The position numbers were made by a program, and so were the translations under genes. DNA of 64,000 bases, taken from contig JAUJNQ010000001.1 in assembly GCA_030448025.1 (NCBI GenBank), positions 407,894-471,893 on the forward strand, given 5' to 3'. The notes below the pieces were generated by a model that saw nothing but the letters and a program-made list of their open reading frames with translations, was not told the DNA's origin and searched no databases. The stretch comes from Acidimicrobiales bacterium. GTDB lineage: Bacteria; Actinomycetota; Acidimicrobiia; Acidimicrobiales; GCA-2861595. Below are positions 46,903 through 55,425 of the stretch, piece after piece; position 1 is the first letter of the stretch, and the number at the start of each line of letters is the position of its first letter.

Positions 46903-47687
46903 CAATCTTCGGCGCTGTCTGGTCTCTGATTCAGCCAAGATCGCAGCTGTAACATGGCCTTGCCGTAGATCTGGTACATCCTGCTCACGGTGACCCTGAG
47001 CGCGTCGCCGATCTCGGCCAGGGTGAGGCCCTCGTAGTAGTAGAGCGTGAGGACGGTCTTCTCCGGGTCGGCCAGCCGCTTGATGGCGTCTGCCAACACC
47101 TCCTTGGACTCCTCGCCCTCCATGGCCTGCATGGGGCCGTCGCCCTTGGTGGACACTCCCTGCTCCCCACCCGGGGACAACATCTCGTCGAGGGCCACGA
47201 GGCCCACGGAGGAGACCTGCTGGAAGAACTTCTGCAGCTCGCTTTCGCTGATCCCCATCTCCTCGGCCACCTCGGCGTCGGTTGGGGTGCGCAGTAAGGA
47301 TGTCTCGAGCTTGGTATAAGCCTTCTCCACCGACCTGGCCTTGGCCCGGACAGAGCGGGGGATCCAGTCGATCAAGCGGAGCTCGGCGATGATGGCGCCC
47401 TTTATGCGGGAGATGGCGTAGGTCTCGAACTTGATGCTCCGCCCGGGTTCGAATTTGTCGATGGCGTCGATGAGGCCGAAGACCCCGTAGCTCACCAGGT
47501 CAGCCTGGTCGATCCTTTGTGGGAGTCCGACCGACACTCGCCCCGCCACGTACTTCACCAGCGGCGAATAGTGGATGATGAGCCCGTCCCGCGCCTCTTG
47601 AGAGCCAGAGCTCTTGTACTCAGTCCAGAGGCGGCTGATCACTCTTTGGACTTCCAGCCGCCGCTGCTCTTCGTTCTGGAATTCCAA
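46902..47687 (-). CDS. FliA/WhiG-family sigma factor
   Basis: 261 residues with sigma regions 2, 3 and 4 and no region 1.1. Motifs: HYSPLVKYVAGRVSVGLPQR, DLVSYGVFGLIDAIDKFEPG, FETYAISRIKGAIIAELR in region 2, TPTDAEVAEEMGISE in region 3 and YYEGLTLAEIGDALRVTVSR in region 4. This is the WhiG/FliA type, used for sporulation or motility in actinobacteria. No flagellar gene or anti-sigma is adjacent, so the regulon is not evident. Confidence 0.93.
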   Translation of the reverse strand: MEFQNEEQRRLEVQRVISRLWTEYKSSGSQEARDGLIIHYSPLVKYVAGRVSVGLPQRIDQADLVSYGVFGLIDAIDKFEPGRSIKFETYAISRIKGAIIAELRLIDWIPRSVRAKARSVEKAYTKLETSLLRTPTDAEVAEEMGISESELQKFFQQVSSVGLVALDEMLSPGGEQGVSTKGDGPMQAMEGEESKEVLADAIKRLADPEKTVLTLYYYEGLTLAEIGDALRVTVSRMYQIYGKAMLQLRSWLNQRPDSAED

Positions 47688-47938
47688 GACTCAGTCCGAC
47701 AACGAAGCTGCCACAGAGTCCTCAGAGCCCGAAGGCCGACCAGGTGATCAAGCCGGCCAATCCGCACGAGCGCTCGGGTTGGACACCATCTATGTCCCCG
47801 ATCACTCCGGCAAGCACGACCCGATCCCGGGAGGGATCCGGCCCGTCGGATGGACCGTCCTAACGGCGTTCGTGGCGGCGACCGCGAGTGCTGGCGTCGG
47901 CAGCCCGGTCACCAACCGGGGTTTGGCTCGGAAGCGCT

Positions 47939-49624
47939 TCATCCTGCGCCCCTCTTCTGCGAACGGCGCTGGGAATCTTCCTTGGGAGCGACGGTGACCG
48001 CCCCAACCCGACCATTTTGCTGCCACTCCGCCTCCAACCGCTGAGCAGTCGCGTCGACGCGGTTGGGCTCACGTAGGAAGTCCTGGAGAGCCCTGCCCAT
48101 CCCTTGATCTCGAGCGGAGCCAAAGGTGGGCTGCTGCAGGTCCGAGAGGTCGAAGCGGATCGTCTTCGCGTCGACGAGCAGTCTGGCGGCGCGGCGAGTG
48201 GCGTCGTCGGGATACACACCAGGGTCCAGGCTCTTGTTGGGGGAGCTGAACCCCCCTTCTCGTGCCCAAGGCTCGGCCGCCTCCGGGGTGGCAAGGAAGC
48301 GGATGAGCTTCTTGCTGAGCTCGTTGTCGGTGAACAGCACGGCGACGTCACCACCTGCGACCAGACCTGCCTCCGAGTCGTGGCCGACTCTCGGAAACTC
48401 GAAGAAGCTGGCCAGCGGCCTCACCTGCTTGGAGATGTGGTTGGAGACGAAGTCCCCCTCGAACACCATGGCCGCCTTCCGGTCCGAGCCGAAGACCTGC
48501 CGAACCGACGCGGCGTAGTCGGTGCGGAGCGCACCCTCTGGCCCGTCCGGCAACCATTCCTTCTTGGCGAAGATCTCGGCCAGCACGCGCAGGGTGTCCT
48601 TGACCGAGTCGTCGGTCCAGAGGAGCCTGTGGTCGGCAAGCCGGTCGTATTTCTCGGGCCCAGCGGTGCGGAGGTAGACGTTCTCGAACCAGTCCGTGAG
48701 GGTCCAGCCGGAGTCGCCGGCCAAGGCAAACGGGGCGAGCTCTGACTTGGTGGCGATGTCGCCGGCCACCCGCTGCCACTCCTCCCACGTTTGGGGAGGG
48801 TGCACCCCGACTTCCCGGAACGCTTCGGTGCTGTACCAGACGATCGATTTGTTGGCTGCCTTGAACCAGACGCCGTACAGGGTGTCCTTTACCGAGCCGA
48901 GCCGACGCCATTCGGGGGAGTAGTGCTTGGTTACCAAGTCCCCCGCTATGTCCTCGATCGGCAGGATGTTGCCTTTACTGGCCAGCTCCGCGACCAGACC
49001 GGGCTGCGGGACAAGGGCAATGTCGGGCGGGCAATGACGCTCGACTCGTGCCCTCAGCGTATCGGCGATGTCGTGGCCCTCGGGCTGGTAGGCAAGGGTC
49101 ACCTCTGAGCCGGACCACTTCTCGAACAACTCCAGGACGGGGGCGAACCTCGCTCGCTCGTCGTCGCTCCACACCCCTGCAACGACGATGCCTTGATCAT
49201 CGGCGCCTCCACAGGCGGGAGTGAACGCAACCGCGGCCACCGCCTCTTCGTCTGCGGAGAACAGAGTGGCCACGGCCAAGATGACGGCCACCAAAGCAGC
49301 GGCGATCTTCGACAGCGGCGGCTTGGGCAACCTGCGCCTGGCGGGGCGTCGCCGTGGACGGTCAGGCGCCGCCGCCCCCCGCCCCCTCGTGCCGACGGTT
49401 CGCCTGGCCATGTCGACAACTGTCACGGACCGTCGCAGACTCTCCAGATAGGGCTTCGGGTCGACGCCGCGCGCGTCCTCGATGATCTGAATGGCGCATT
49501 CGGCCTCCTCCCTCTCGGCCTCCGTCAAGTCGTCGAGGGATGGCGGAGCTGCCTCGCCCTCGAGGTAGGCCAGGAATGTGGCGACGGCGTCGTTGACCGG
49601 GCTGCTGGGATCAGGCGCAATCAC
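47939..49624 (-). CDS. Membrane-anchored solute-binding-domain protein, putative anti-sigma/sensor
   Basis: 561 residues. Residues 1-100 are cytoplasmic: an acidic helical part (NDAVATFLAYLEGE, DDLTEAEREEAECAIQIIED), then a strongly basic linker. One membrane helix follows at about 106-123 (IAAALVAVILAVATLF). Residues about 135-545 form a full extracellular solute-binding domain of the MalE/alpha-glucoside type (ARFAPVLELFEKWSGSEVTL, YGVWFKAANKSIVWYSTEAF, PQTWEEWQRVAGDIA, AAMVFEGDF). It lacks a lipobox or cleavable signal. The GTG start overlaps the ECF sigma stop by 14 nt with GGAGG upstream. No permease or ATPase is near, so a signalling role is inferred. Confidence 0.85.
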   Translation of the reverse strand: MIAPDPSSPVNDAVATFLAYLEGEAAPPSLDDLTEAEREEAECAIQIIEDARGVDPKPYLESLRRSVTVVDMARRTVGTRGRGAAAPDRPRRRPARRRLPKPPLSKIAAALVAVILAVATLFSADEEAVAAVAFTPACGGADDQGIVVAGVWSDDERARFAPVLELFEKWSGSEVTLAYQPEGHDIADTLRARVERHCPPDIALVPQPGLVAELASKGNILPIEDIAGDLVTKHYSPEWRRLGSVKDTLYGVWFKAANKSIVWYSTEAFREVGVHPPQTWEEWQRVAGDIATKSELAPFALAGDSGWTLTDWFENVYLRTAGPEKYDRLADHRLLWTDDSVKDTLRVLAEIFAKKEWLPDGPEGALRTDYAASVRQVFGSDRKAAMVFEGDFVSNHISKQVRPLASFFEFPRVGHDSEAGLVAGGDVAVLFTDNELSKKLIRFLATPEAAEPWAREGGFSSPNKSLDPGVYPDDATRRAARLLVDAKTIRFDLSDLQQPTFGSARDQGMGRALQDFLREPNRVDATAQRLEAEWQQNGRVGAVTVAPKEDSQRRSQKRGAG

Positions 49625-50309
49625 CGATGGGCCTCCTTCCGTTCTGCTGCCGCGCTGGCCGGACACCTTCTCGAGGCCAGAACAGCTGCTGGGCGTCGCG
49701 CAGCTTGCGGAGGGCCTGGACCAACACTTGGCCCACCCGCTGGCCTGAGATCGACGGCTCGAAGTCATGCCCGACGTCGGTGCGAGTCCGGACATGTCCG
49801 AGCACTTGAACAAAGACGTGCAGCTCTTGTTCGGAGAGCACGCCGCTTAGCCGGTATAGGAGTTCACGACGCTCGGCCGCCTCGGCGGCGTCGAAGTACT
49901 CATCTTCGACGCTGCCGACAAGGTCCGCCTCCAGGACATCGACCTTGACTCCGAGACGAACTCCTGTGCGACAACGGTCCTCGCCGTTCGACTCAGCTCG
50001 CTCGAGGTATGAGATGCGGCTGGGCTTGTTACGCCGCAAGGCGTCGAGAGCGGCATTGCGTGTGGCTGTCAAGGCGTAGCTTTGAAGGTTCACGATGGTC
50101 GAGGGATCGGTTGCCATCACACGCATCCAGGCTCTGTGGGCGATGTCATCAGCCGAATCCCCACCCAGTTGTCCGAACCGCCCGATGATGCCGTGGGCGC
50201 GTAGGACCATTCTGTCGATGACGCTTCGGTACGCAGGGCCCCAATCCGGTGGGTCGGCGCGGGCCCAGGCCAGCAGGCGGTCGCTGGTTCCGTGGTCCAC
50301 GTGGCTCAA
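49611..50309 (-). CDS. ECF-type RNA polymerase sigma factor
   Basis: 232 residues. Region 2 at about 25-100 (HGIIGRFGQLGGDSADDIAH, RAWMRVMATDPS, QSYALTATRNAALDALRRNK), an unusually long linker of about 45 residues, and region 4 at about 150-205 (LYRLSGVLSEQELHVFVQVL, ISGQRVGQVLVQALRKLRDA). Regions 1 and 3 are absent, as in ECF factors. Start is TTG at 50309; GTG nine bases later is an alternative. Its 3' end overlaps the solute-binding-domain gene, which is therefore the likely regulator. Confidence 0.85.
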   Translation of the reverse strand: MSHVDHGTSDRLLAWARADPPDWGPAYRSVIDRMVLRAHGIIGRFGQLGGDSADDIAHRAWMRVMATDPSTIVNLQSYALTATRNAALDALRRNKPSRISYLERAESNGEDRCRTGVRLGVKVDVLEADLVGSVEDEYFDAAEAAERRELLYRLSGVLSEQELHVFVQVLGHVRTRTDVGHDFEPSISGQRVGQVLVQALRKLRDAQQLFWPREGVRPARQQNGRRPIGDCA

Positions 50310-50456
50310 AGAGAAGACGTAGGACGTTCAGATATCGAAAGTGCGTCCCGTGGCGACGCTAGCGGAGTGGCGCTTTCGGCTCAGGAACCGGATGCGTCCT
50401 TCCCATGGCGACAGAAGATCTCTACGCCTAGAGCTATTGAGCGGAGAGCGGCAGTC

Positions 50457-51446
50457 ATGAACTCCGGCTATCGGACAGGCCCCAACCGGGCGGGCTCTAC
50501 CCCTCTCTTCGGCGTCGTGGCGGGAACCGCACTGGTGTTGGCCGCCATCGGATGTGTGGCCTTCCTGATGATGTTCATTGGGGGTTGGAAATCAGTCCCT
50601 GTAGACAAGGTTGCCCTGCACTACACAGGGGGCCCCATCCAGGGGCAGCACTTCGAGGAGGTCGTTGCGCCTGGAACCCGCGCCAGGTTCTACGGGCTAC
50701 TGGAGCAACTGCACGAGCTCCCCGCCACTCAGCGTAACTACATCATGTCCAAGAACCCCGGGGAAGGTGACAGGAGACATGCCGAGTTCGTTGGGGCGCC
50801 AACGCGGGACAAGGTTGTCGTCGAATGGGAAAGCGCCACCTACTTCAAGCTCAACACGGACGGCCCCGTAGTGCGTACGTTCTTCGAGCAGATCTGTCTC
50901 AAGTATGAGTGTACGGACTTGTCACCCGGGGGCGGCTGGGACCGCATGTTGGCGGATACGTTTCGCCAGCAGATCGTCGCTGCCATCCAAGCCGAGGCCC
51001 GGCGTTACACGGCAGAGGACATCTTCTCCAATCGGGAGACCCTCCTGCGCATCCAGTCGGAGGTCGGCTCCACCTTGAAGGAACGGGTCGCCGAGGTGCT
51101 TGGAGGAGAGTTCTTCTGCGGTCCCACCTACAGGCCTTCCCTTCCGTCCGAATGCCCGGATTTCAGCTTCTTGATCAAGGAGGTGACGCTCCCGCAGCCG
51201 CTTCTGGACCAGTACCGCGCCGTCGAGGAGGCCCGGACCAAGGCCACCGAGAAGAGGATCGAGGCCGAAGGCGAGGCAGCGAAGCAAAACGTCCTTCGGG
51301 CCCCACAGAATCTCACGCCCTCCCAGCTCGTGGACTACATGCGGGTTCAAGCCGAGATGGAATGCGCCCGGCGCGAGGGATGTCTCCTAGTGGCGGGCAA
51401 TGGCCCGAGCGGCGTGGTGGTGAGCCCACCAGGAAGATCGCCGTGA
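50457..51446 (+). CDS. SPFH/Band-7 domain membrane protein
   Basis: 329 residues. N-terminal membrane helix at about 18-42 (GVVAGTALVLAAIGCVAFLM), then a Band-7 domain starting VPVDKVALHYTGGPI, with RYTAEDIFSNRETLLRIQSE and the helical coiled part EEARTKATEKRIEAEGEAAK. Stomatin/prohibitin-like proteins form membrane scaffolds and often accompany proteases. ATG 50457 has GGAGAG upstream; the frame opens at 50292. It is divergent from the ECF sigma gene with about 150 bp between. Confidence 0.85.
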   Translation: MNSGYRTGPNRAGSTPLFGVVAGTALVLAAIGCVAFLMMFIGGWKSVPVDKVALHYTGGPIQGQHFEEVVAPGTRARFYGLLEQLHELPATQRNYIMSKNPGEGDRRHAEFVGAPTRDKVVVEWESATYFKLNTDGPVVRTFFEQICLKYECTDLSPGGGWDRMLADTFRQQIVAAIQAEARRYTAEDIFSNRETLLRIQSEVGSTLKERVAEVLGGEFFCGPTYRPSLPSECPDFSFLIKEVTLPQPLLDQYRAVEEARTKATEKRIEAEGEAAKQNVLRAPQNLTPSQLVDYMRVQAEMECARREGCLLVAGNGPSGVVVSPPGRSP

Positions 51447-51465
51447 CAGGCCCAGCAGGTGAGCG

Positions 51466-51744
51466 ATGACTCAAGTCCTCGCCCTCCTCGTCGGGCTGAT
51501 CATCGTCACGGCGGGTGCGGCTCTCATCGTGATGTCTGTGGGCAACAGTCGGCGCCGAGCCGTGGATCGCTCGCCGGCGTCCGCGCTGCAGGTGGGAGAC
51601 ATGTGGTACCGACAAGCCGTGCGGATCGCTCGCTTGCTTGAGCAAGTCCGGCGCGACGACATGATCGCTGTCACCATTCCTCCACCCGTCAAGCGGGAAA
51701 TCGACGAGGCCCTCGGGCAATTCTGGGACCTCCACACTCCTTGA
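51466..51744 (+). CDS. Small membrane protein downstream of Band-7 gene
   Basis: 92 residues with one N-terminal membrane helix (VLALLVGLIIVTAGAALIVM) and a soluble tail containing WYRQAVRIARLLEQVRRDD. Unknown family. It lies 19 bp after the Band-7 stop with AGGTGAG before ATG, so the two are probably one operon and may act together at the membrane. Confidence 0.65.
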   Translation: MTQVLALLVGLIIVTAGAALIVMSVGNSRRRAVDRSPASALQVGDMWYRQAVRIARLLEQVRRDDMIAVTIPPPVKREIDEALGQFWDLHTP

Positions 51745-51822
51745 GTCCGGGCCGCCGGCGCCGGATATCCGGCGGGTGCGGGCGTTACATTCGCCTGGTA
51801 TCGCCCGCACCAGCTCAACGAT

Positions 51823-52137
51823 TCAGCGAGAGGCGCCGGCCAGGAACGTCGACACGATGTAGTTGGCGTGGCGGTCGAGGAACCCCGGCCCCGGTCGTAG
51901 CGCATGGTCGTGCGGGGATCGGCGTGGCTGGCCGCCTCCTGGACGTCTCGGAGCGGCACGCCGGCGTCGAGGGCGGCGGTGATGAAGCTGTGGCGCAGGC
52001 TGTGAGGGCTGATGCGTTTGGTGATCCCGGCCCGTCCTGCCAGGCGCTTGACCGTGCGGTCGGCGGCGTAGCGGTCCATCCGTTCGCCCTTGGCGCCGAG
52101 GAAGATGGGGCCCGTGGTCCTCTCGCCGATGTAGAGG
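51823..52137 (-). pseudogene. Tyrosine recombinase, C-terminal catalytic part (split gene)
   Basis: Catalytic landmarks are ISPHSLRHSFITAALDAGVP (H-x-x-R), SHADPRTTMRYDRGR with the nucleophilic Tyr, and RHANYIVSTFLAGASR in a shifted frame at the end. The upstream part of the same domain is at 53562-53840. The ISL3 element between them interrupts the gene exactly at an 8-bp duplicated target. A one-base break also lies near 51880. Confidence 0.8.
52130..52137. repeat. Target-site duplication, copy 1
   Basis: TGTAGAGG, identical to 53562-53569, immediately outside the left end of the ISL3 element. Eight base pairs is the characteristic duplication length of the ISL3 family. Confidence 0.85.
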
Positions 52138-53561
52138 GGCTCTACGCGGCTGAGTGGGGAGAGCGGGTTCTGATGCGTGGTGGTGCCGGAGGGTCTGGCC
52201 AGCTGACGCCGCCGGCGTGGAGAAGAACACGAAGGCGGTAGTTCTCGAACTTTCGAAACCCGTGACCACAGCGCTTCACCTTCTTGACCAACAGGTTGAG
52301 CCCCTCGGTGGGTCCGTTGCTGGCACCGGTGTGATGGTGGGCCACAATCTCGTTGCGCCACCGCGAAAGCGTCTTGGCCAGCGAGCGGATCTCCTCCACC
52401 TCGTCGGCGGCGCAGCCGGCGATGGCCTTGTCGATGAGGGTGCCCGCCTCGCAGGGTCGTCGGTCAGGTAGATGTCACGCGCCGATTCCTTGGCCAGCCA
52501 GGCACCGAGCAGCTCGTCGTGGGGATCGCCGATGCGTAGCCCGAGCAGCACGCGGGTGTGGCCTCGATCGTCGAGGCGCTCGGAGCCGGTGAGCAACAGC
52601 TTGCGTATCCGATAGAGCGGGTCGGCCTTGTGGCCTCGATGGCCGGTGGTTTCGTTCTGCACCCGGCGCCGCACGGCGTCCACGCAGCGGTTGGCTGCTC
52701 TGGTCACGTGGAACGGATCAGCCACACGGCGAGCATGGGCCAGGTGCGGGTTGAGCCCGGCTCGGTAGGACTCGGCCAGGTCGGTGGCGACCGTGGTGAT
52801 GCCGGCCAACCACCACGGGCTTTGAGCCTCACACCATCGCCGCAGGTCAGCAGCGGAGTTGCCTTTGACCATGTCGATGAGCATGGGACGGTCGAGGTCG
52901 ACCAGGCCGGTGGCGTAGAGGGTTCGCTGCGTGGCGGTGGCGGCCAGGTAGGAGGTCTCACGATGCCGAGCTTGGTGACCACACCGACGCGACCCCGGGC
53001 CTCGACGAGGGGGTGCCGTGCTCCTTCACCGCCTCCATCACCGTCCACCAGCACGCGCCGAGCTCTTGGGCCAGGCCGGCCACGGGACGGGCGTTGGCGC
53101 CCACCTGGCGACAGGCCTCCGCACCGGCTCGCCGGGTCAGCACCGTGCGCGACGACACGTGCGGCGAGATCTCGGTCCAGGTCTTGGCGTCACAGTCAGG
53201 CTCGGTGCAGCGCCAGCGGCGCTTGTTCCACACCAGTCGGGCCGGGCGCCCGAAGCAGGCCAGATCACGGATGTCGACCATCATCCGATCCTGCGACTCG
53301 GCCCGCGTTCCGCACCCCGCGTACAGCCCACGACGTCGAGCGTGGTCTCGATCGAGACAACCATCTCAGCCGGGCTCTCCGACACCGCCAGCACCCGGAA
53401 GCCCTCCAGTCCCAACAGTGCCTCCGCCAGCCCAGTACCTTCGCTCATCGCAGGGGTCTCCTCCTCGTCGCAGCCCTTGACAGCCGCAACGATGGCGGGA
53501 CCCCTGCTTCAGTTGGTGGACCCTCCGCTACCTGGCGCTCCCCACTTCAACGCGAAGGGCC
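52138..53561 (-). mobile_element. ISL3-family insertion sequence with intact ends
   Basis: 1,424 bp. Left end reads inward GGCTCTACGCGGCTGAGTGG, right end GGCCCTTCGCGTTGAAGTGG; both continue GGAG, giving imperfect terminal inverted repeats of about 25 bp. It is flanked by a perfect 8-bp duplication TGTAGAGG and sits inside a tyrosine-recombinase gene. The single transposase gene on the minus strand has several frame breaks. Confidence 0.88.
52142..53448 (-). pseudogene. ISL3 transposase, frame broken at several points
   Basis: Protein segments in order: MSEGTGLAEALLGLEGFRVL, zinc-ribbon part (GCGTRAESQDRMMVDIRDL, KRRWRCTEPDCDAKTW), HTH region, DDE core (VATDLAESYRAGLNPHLAHA, DPFHVTRAANRCVDAVRRRV) and the typical end HHHTGASNGPTEGLNLLVKK with GFRKFENYRLRVLLHAGG. 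At least four breaks (near 53330, 53000, 52900 and 52440). Element ends and target duplication are perfect, so breaks may be sequence errors. Confidence 0.8.
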
Positions 53562-53569
53562 TGTAGAGG
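53562..53569. repeat. Target-site duplication, copy 2
   Basis: TGTAGAGG directly outside the right end of the ISL3 element, identical to 52130-52137. Confidence 0.85.
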
Positions 53570-53840
53570 TCCAGCGCACGTGAGGTCCGGGGCGCCAGGG
53601 GGATGACGGCCGTCTTGCCCCCTTGCGGAGGATCTTGAGCGTGCGGTGACCCCGTTCGAACTCGAGGTCGTCGATGTCGGCGCCTAGGGCCTCGGAGATG
53701 CGCAGTCCGTTGAGGGCCAGCAGCGAGGCCAGGGCATGGTCGCGGGCCGAGCCGAGCCCGGCCTGGACCAGGAACGCCCCCAGCTCGTTCCGGTCCAACC
53801 CGAGCGTTCGGGACTCGCAGTCGACCTTGAGAGCGCCTGT
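53562..53840 (-). pseudogene. Tyrosine recombinase, front part of catalytic domain
   Basis: Reads LDRNELGAFLVQAGLGSARD, LNGLRISEALGADI with the first catalytic Arg, and LKILRKG, then in a shifted frame KTAVIPLAPRTSRALDLY up to the ISL3 insertion. The shift is one G missing from a run near 53617. The N-terminal SAM-like core-binding domain is absent; a vapC-like gene abuts instead, so the recombinase was already truncated. Confidence 0.75.
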
Positions 53841-53860
53841 GCTCGCCGCCGGAGCGATTT

Positions 53861-54268
53861 TCAGGGACGAGGTGGAAGGTGCAGCAGCCTGACCGGCAGG
53901 TTCGGCGCCCCGGCCAGCTTGTGGTCGTCGGTGAGAAGCTCGGCGCCGAGGTGCTCGGCCAGCGTCACATAGACGCGCCGGCAAAGATCAGATTCGCTCG
54001 CAGGCCCCAGGCATCGAAGAACAGACCCCGCACCTGGGTCACCCGAAGGGGCCAGGCCATCAACTCCTCGACGGCGGTGGCGATCTGCGCCTTCGAGAGG
54101 ATGGTGTTCAGGTCCCAGCGGCGCAGCACGGCACCGCACTCGACGTAGAAGAGCTCAGGCACCCAGGGAACGGCGTCGGGTGGCAGAAGTCCCCGCATCG
54201 CCCGCCCCCGCACCGTGTCGGCAACCAACTCGACCCCCGCAGAGGGCGTCGATGACGACCGGGGTCAC
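53861..54268 (-). pseudogene. VapC-like PIN-domain toxin, frameshifted
   Basis: Three frame segments join into one PIN protein: TPVVIDA, then VELVADTVRGRAMRGLL with PDAVPWVPELFYVECGAVLR and EELMAWPLRVTQV, then YVTLAEHLGAELLTDDHKLA ending HLPPRP. The acidic PIN residues (Asp of VVIDA, Glu of FYVECG, Asp of TDDHK) are all present. Breaks lie near 54255 (one extra C) and 53973. GTG 54268 overlaps the antitoxin stop. Confidence 0.75.
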
Positions 54269-54449
54269 TCCTCCCCGGTGGCTCGGGCCTCCACAAGCGT
54301 CTCCGTCGCCGTAACGCCAGGATCAACCGGCTGACCGCCTGCCGCCGATCCAGCCAGGCCGAGAACGCTTCAGGACTGACCTCGTCCTCAGGATTGAGCA
54401 CGACGACTGCGGGATCCAAAGGCTGATTTCCAGCGGAGCGGACCACCAC
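54265..54449 (-). pseudogene. VapB-like antitoxin, one frame break
   Basis: VVRSAGNQPLDPAVVVLNPE, EAFSAWLDRRQAVSRLILAL and, in a shifted frame, LVEARATGEE with a TGA that overlaps the vapC GTG. About 60 residues, acidic with a basic middle, in the normal antitoxin-first order. The break is near 54305 in an Arg-rich GC stretch. Confidence 0.6.
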
Positions 54450-55250
54450 GACATCCTACCGGGCGCCAGTTCTCCCGAGCTGCGCCTCACCCTGGCCGAG
54501 GCGACGTCGATATCGGGTGCAACAGCTGTGCCGATATCGGGTGGCCGCCGCATGGGACTACCTTCGGGCTCCCGAGCTAAAAACGGGTCACGACGCAGAC
54601 GCAAAGAACTCTGAATCCGACCATTGACCACGCCCCGCCGGGTCGCTGGGCGCCGGGGCTTGGGGTAACCGTCCGGTCCGGTAGCCACAGCGCGCCTCGC
54701 TGGCGTCACTCTGTCCTGCATAGCTGATGACGACTTCGGCCGAGGATCACGGAGTGCCGGAGTGGGGGACCTAGCCGGCGAGGCGGTGACCGGAACCGCC
54801 CTGCGCATCGCGACTACGGTCGTCGGCGACATCAGGACGGACGGCGGCTTGGAAGACGAGATGAGATCCGGAAGGTTGTTGCGGGAGTCGCCGTTGGAGT
54901 GGGCTCCATCTTGGTCAGCGGGATTCCGGCTGACGCGCCACACGTCCACTCGCTCCAGACAGGCAGTGGCGCATGCGTGCTGCTCGCCCAACGCGGGGGT
55001 GAAAAGAAAGTCCAGCTGCCGTTTGCCGACGAGTATGGCCCAACCCGCAGCCAGTGGGGAGTACGTCAATAGGCGGTAACTGAACCGCGGCGGTGTCAGG
55101 ATGTCGCCGTTACCCTGGAGCGTTACTGAGCACTGCGCTGGTGCCGAAGTCGAGCGCCTTCCGTGGCCAGTTGGCTTTGCCGTCCGTCCGCTCCAGCGGT
55201 CGGTCACGCATCACACCTCCGCGGGTGGTCCGAAAAGGACCGGTGCTGGC
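54450..55250. other. Gap without recognisable gene, holds one dispersed repeat
   Basis: About 800 bp upstream of the vapBC-like pair. Frames of up to about 290 codons on the minus strand lack any consistent protein signature, although VILVGKRQL-like hydrophobic stretches near 55030 may be a remnant. Copy 1 of the dispersed repeat lies at 55121-55152. No gene can be defended. Confidence 0.45.
55121..55152 (+). repeat. Dispersed repeat, partial copy 1
   Basis: CGTTACTGAGCACTGCGCTG followed by GTGCCGAAGTCG, matching the core of the copy at 62383-62436 (CGTTACC, GCACTGGTGCCGAAGTCGG). Confidence 0.5.
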
Positions 55251-55256
55251 TACACT
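55251..55256 (+). promoter_or_regulatory. Candidate -10 box for a leaderless two-gene operon
   Basis: TACACT lies seven bases before GTG 55264, so the transcript would start at or next to that codon. No clear -35 is seen. Confidence 0.4.
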
Positions 55257-55263
55257 GGCACCG

Positions 55264-55425
55264 GTGTTAGGCATCGAGCTTGAACGAGTCGAGGCGCTCG
55301 AGTTGCTCGGGATGACTCTGGCGCACCTCAACGATGCTGAGGCGAGGGCGGAGGCATCCCCCCGAGTACCGCTGCTGATGGCCATTCGAGACAAGCTCGC
55401 CAAAGCTCTCCGGGAGGAATCATGA
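55264..55425 (+). CDS. Small helical protein (53 aa), first of an overlapping pair
   Basis: Unknown family. Mostly helical and acidic/basic amphipathic: ELERVEALELLGMTLAHLND, then RVPLLMAIRDKLAKALREES. GTG 55264 is chosen because of the TACACT box just upstream; GTG 55243 is an alternative. It overlaps the next gene by ATGA, so the two products are coupled. The arrangement recalls toxin-antitoxin or small regulator pairs, but no named family is recognised. Confidence 0.55.
   Translation: MLGIELERVEALELLGMTLAHLNDAEARAEASPRVPLLMAIRDKLAKALREES

Noticed and set aside
54762-55079. 105-codon plus-strand frame upstream of the tiny-gene pair
   Set aside because: No domain, no ribosome site, and the opposite strand is equally open.
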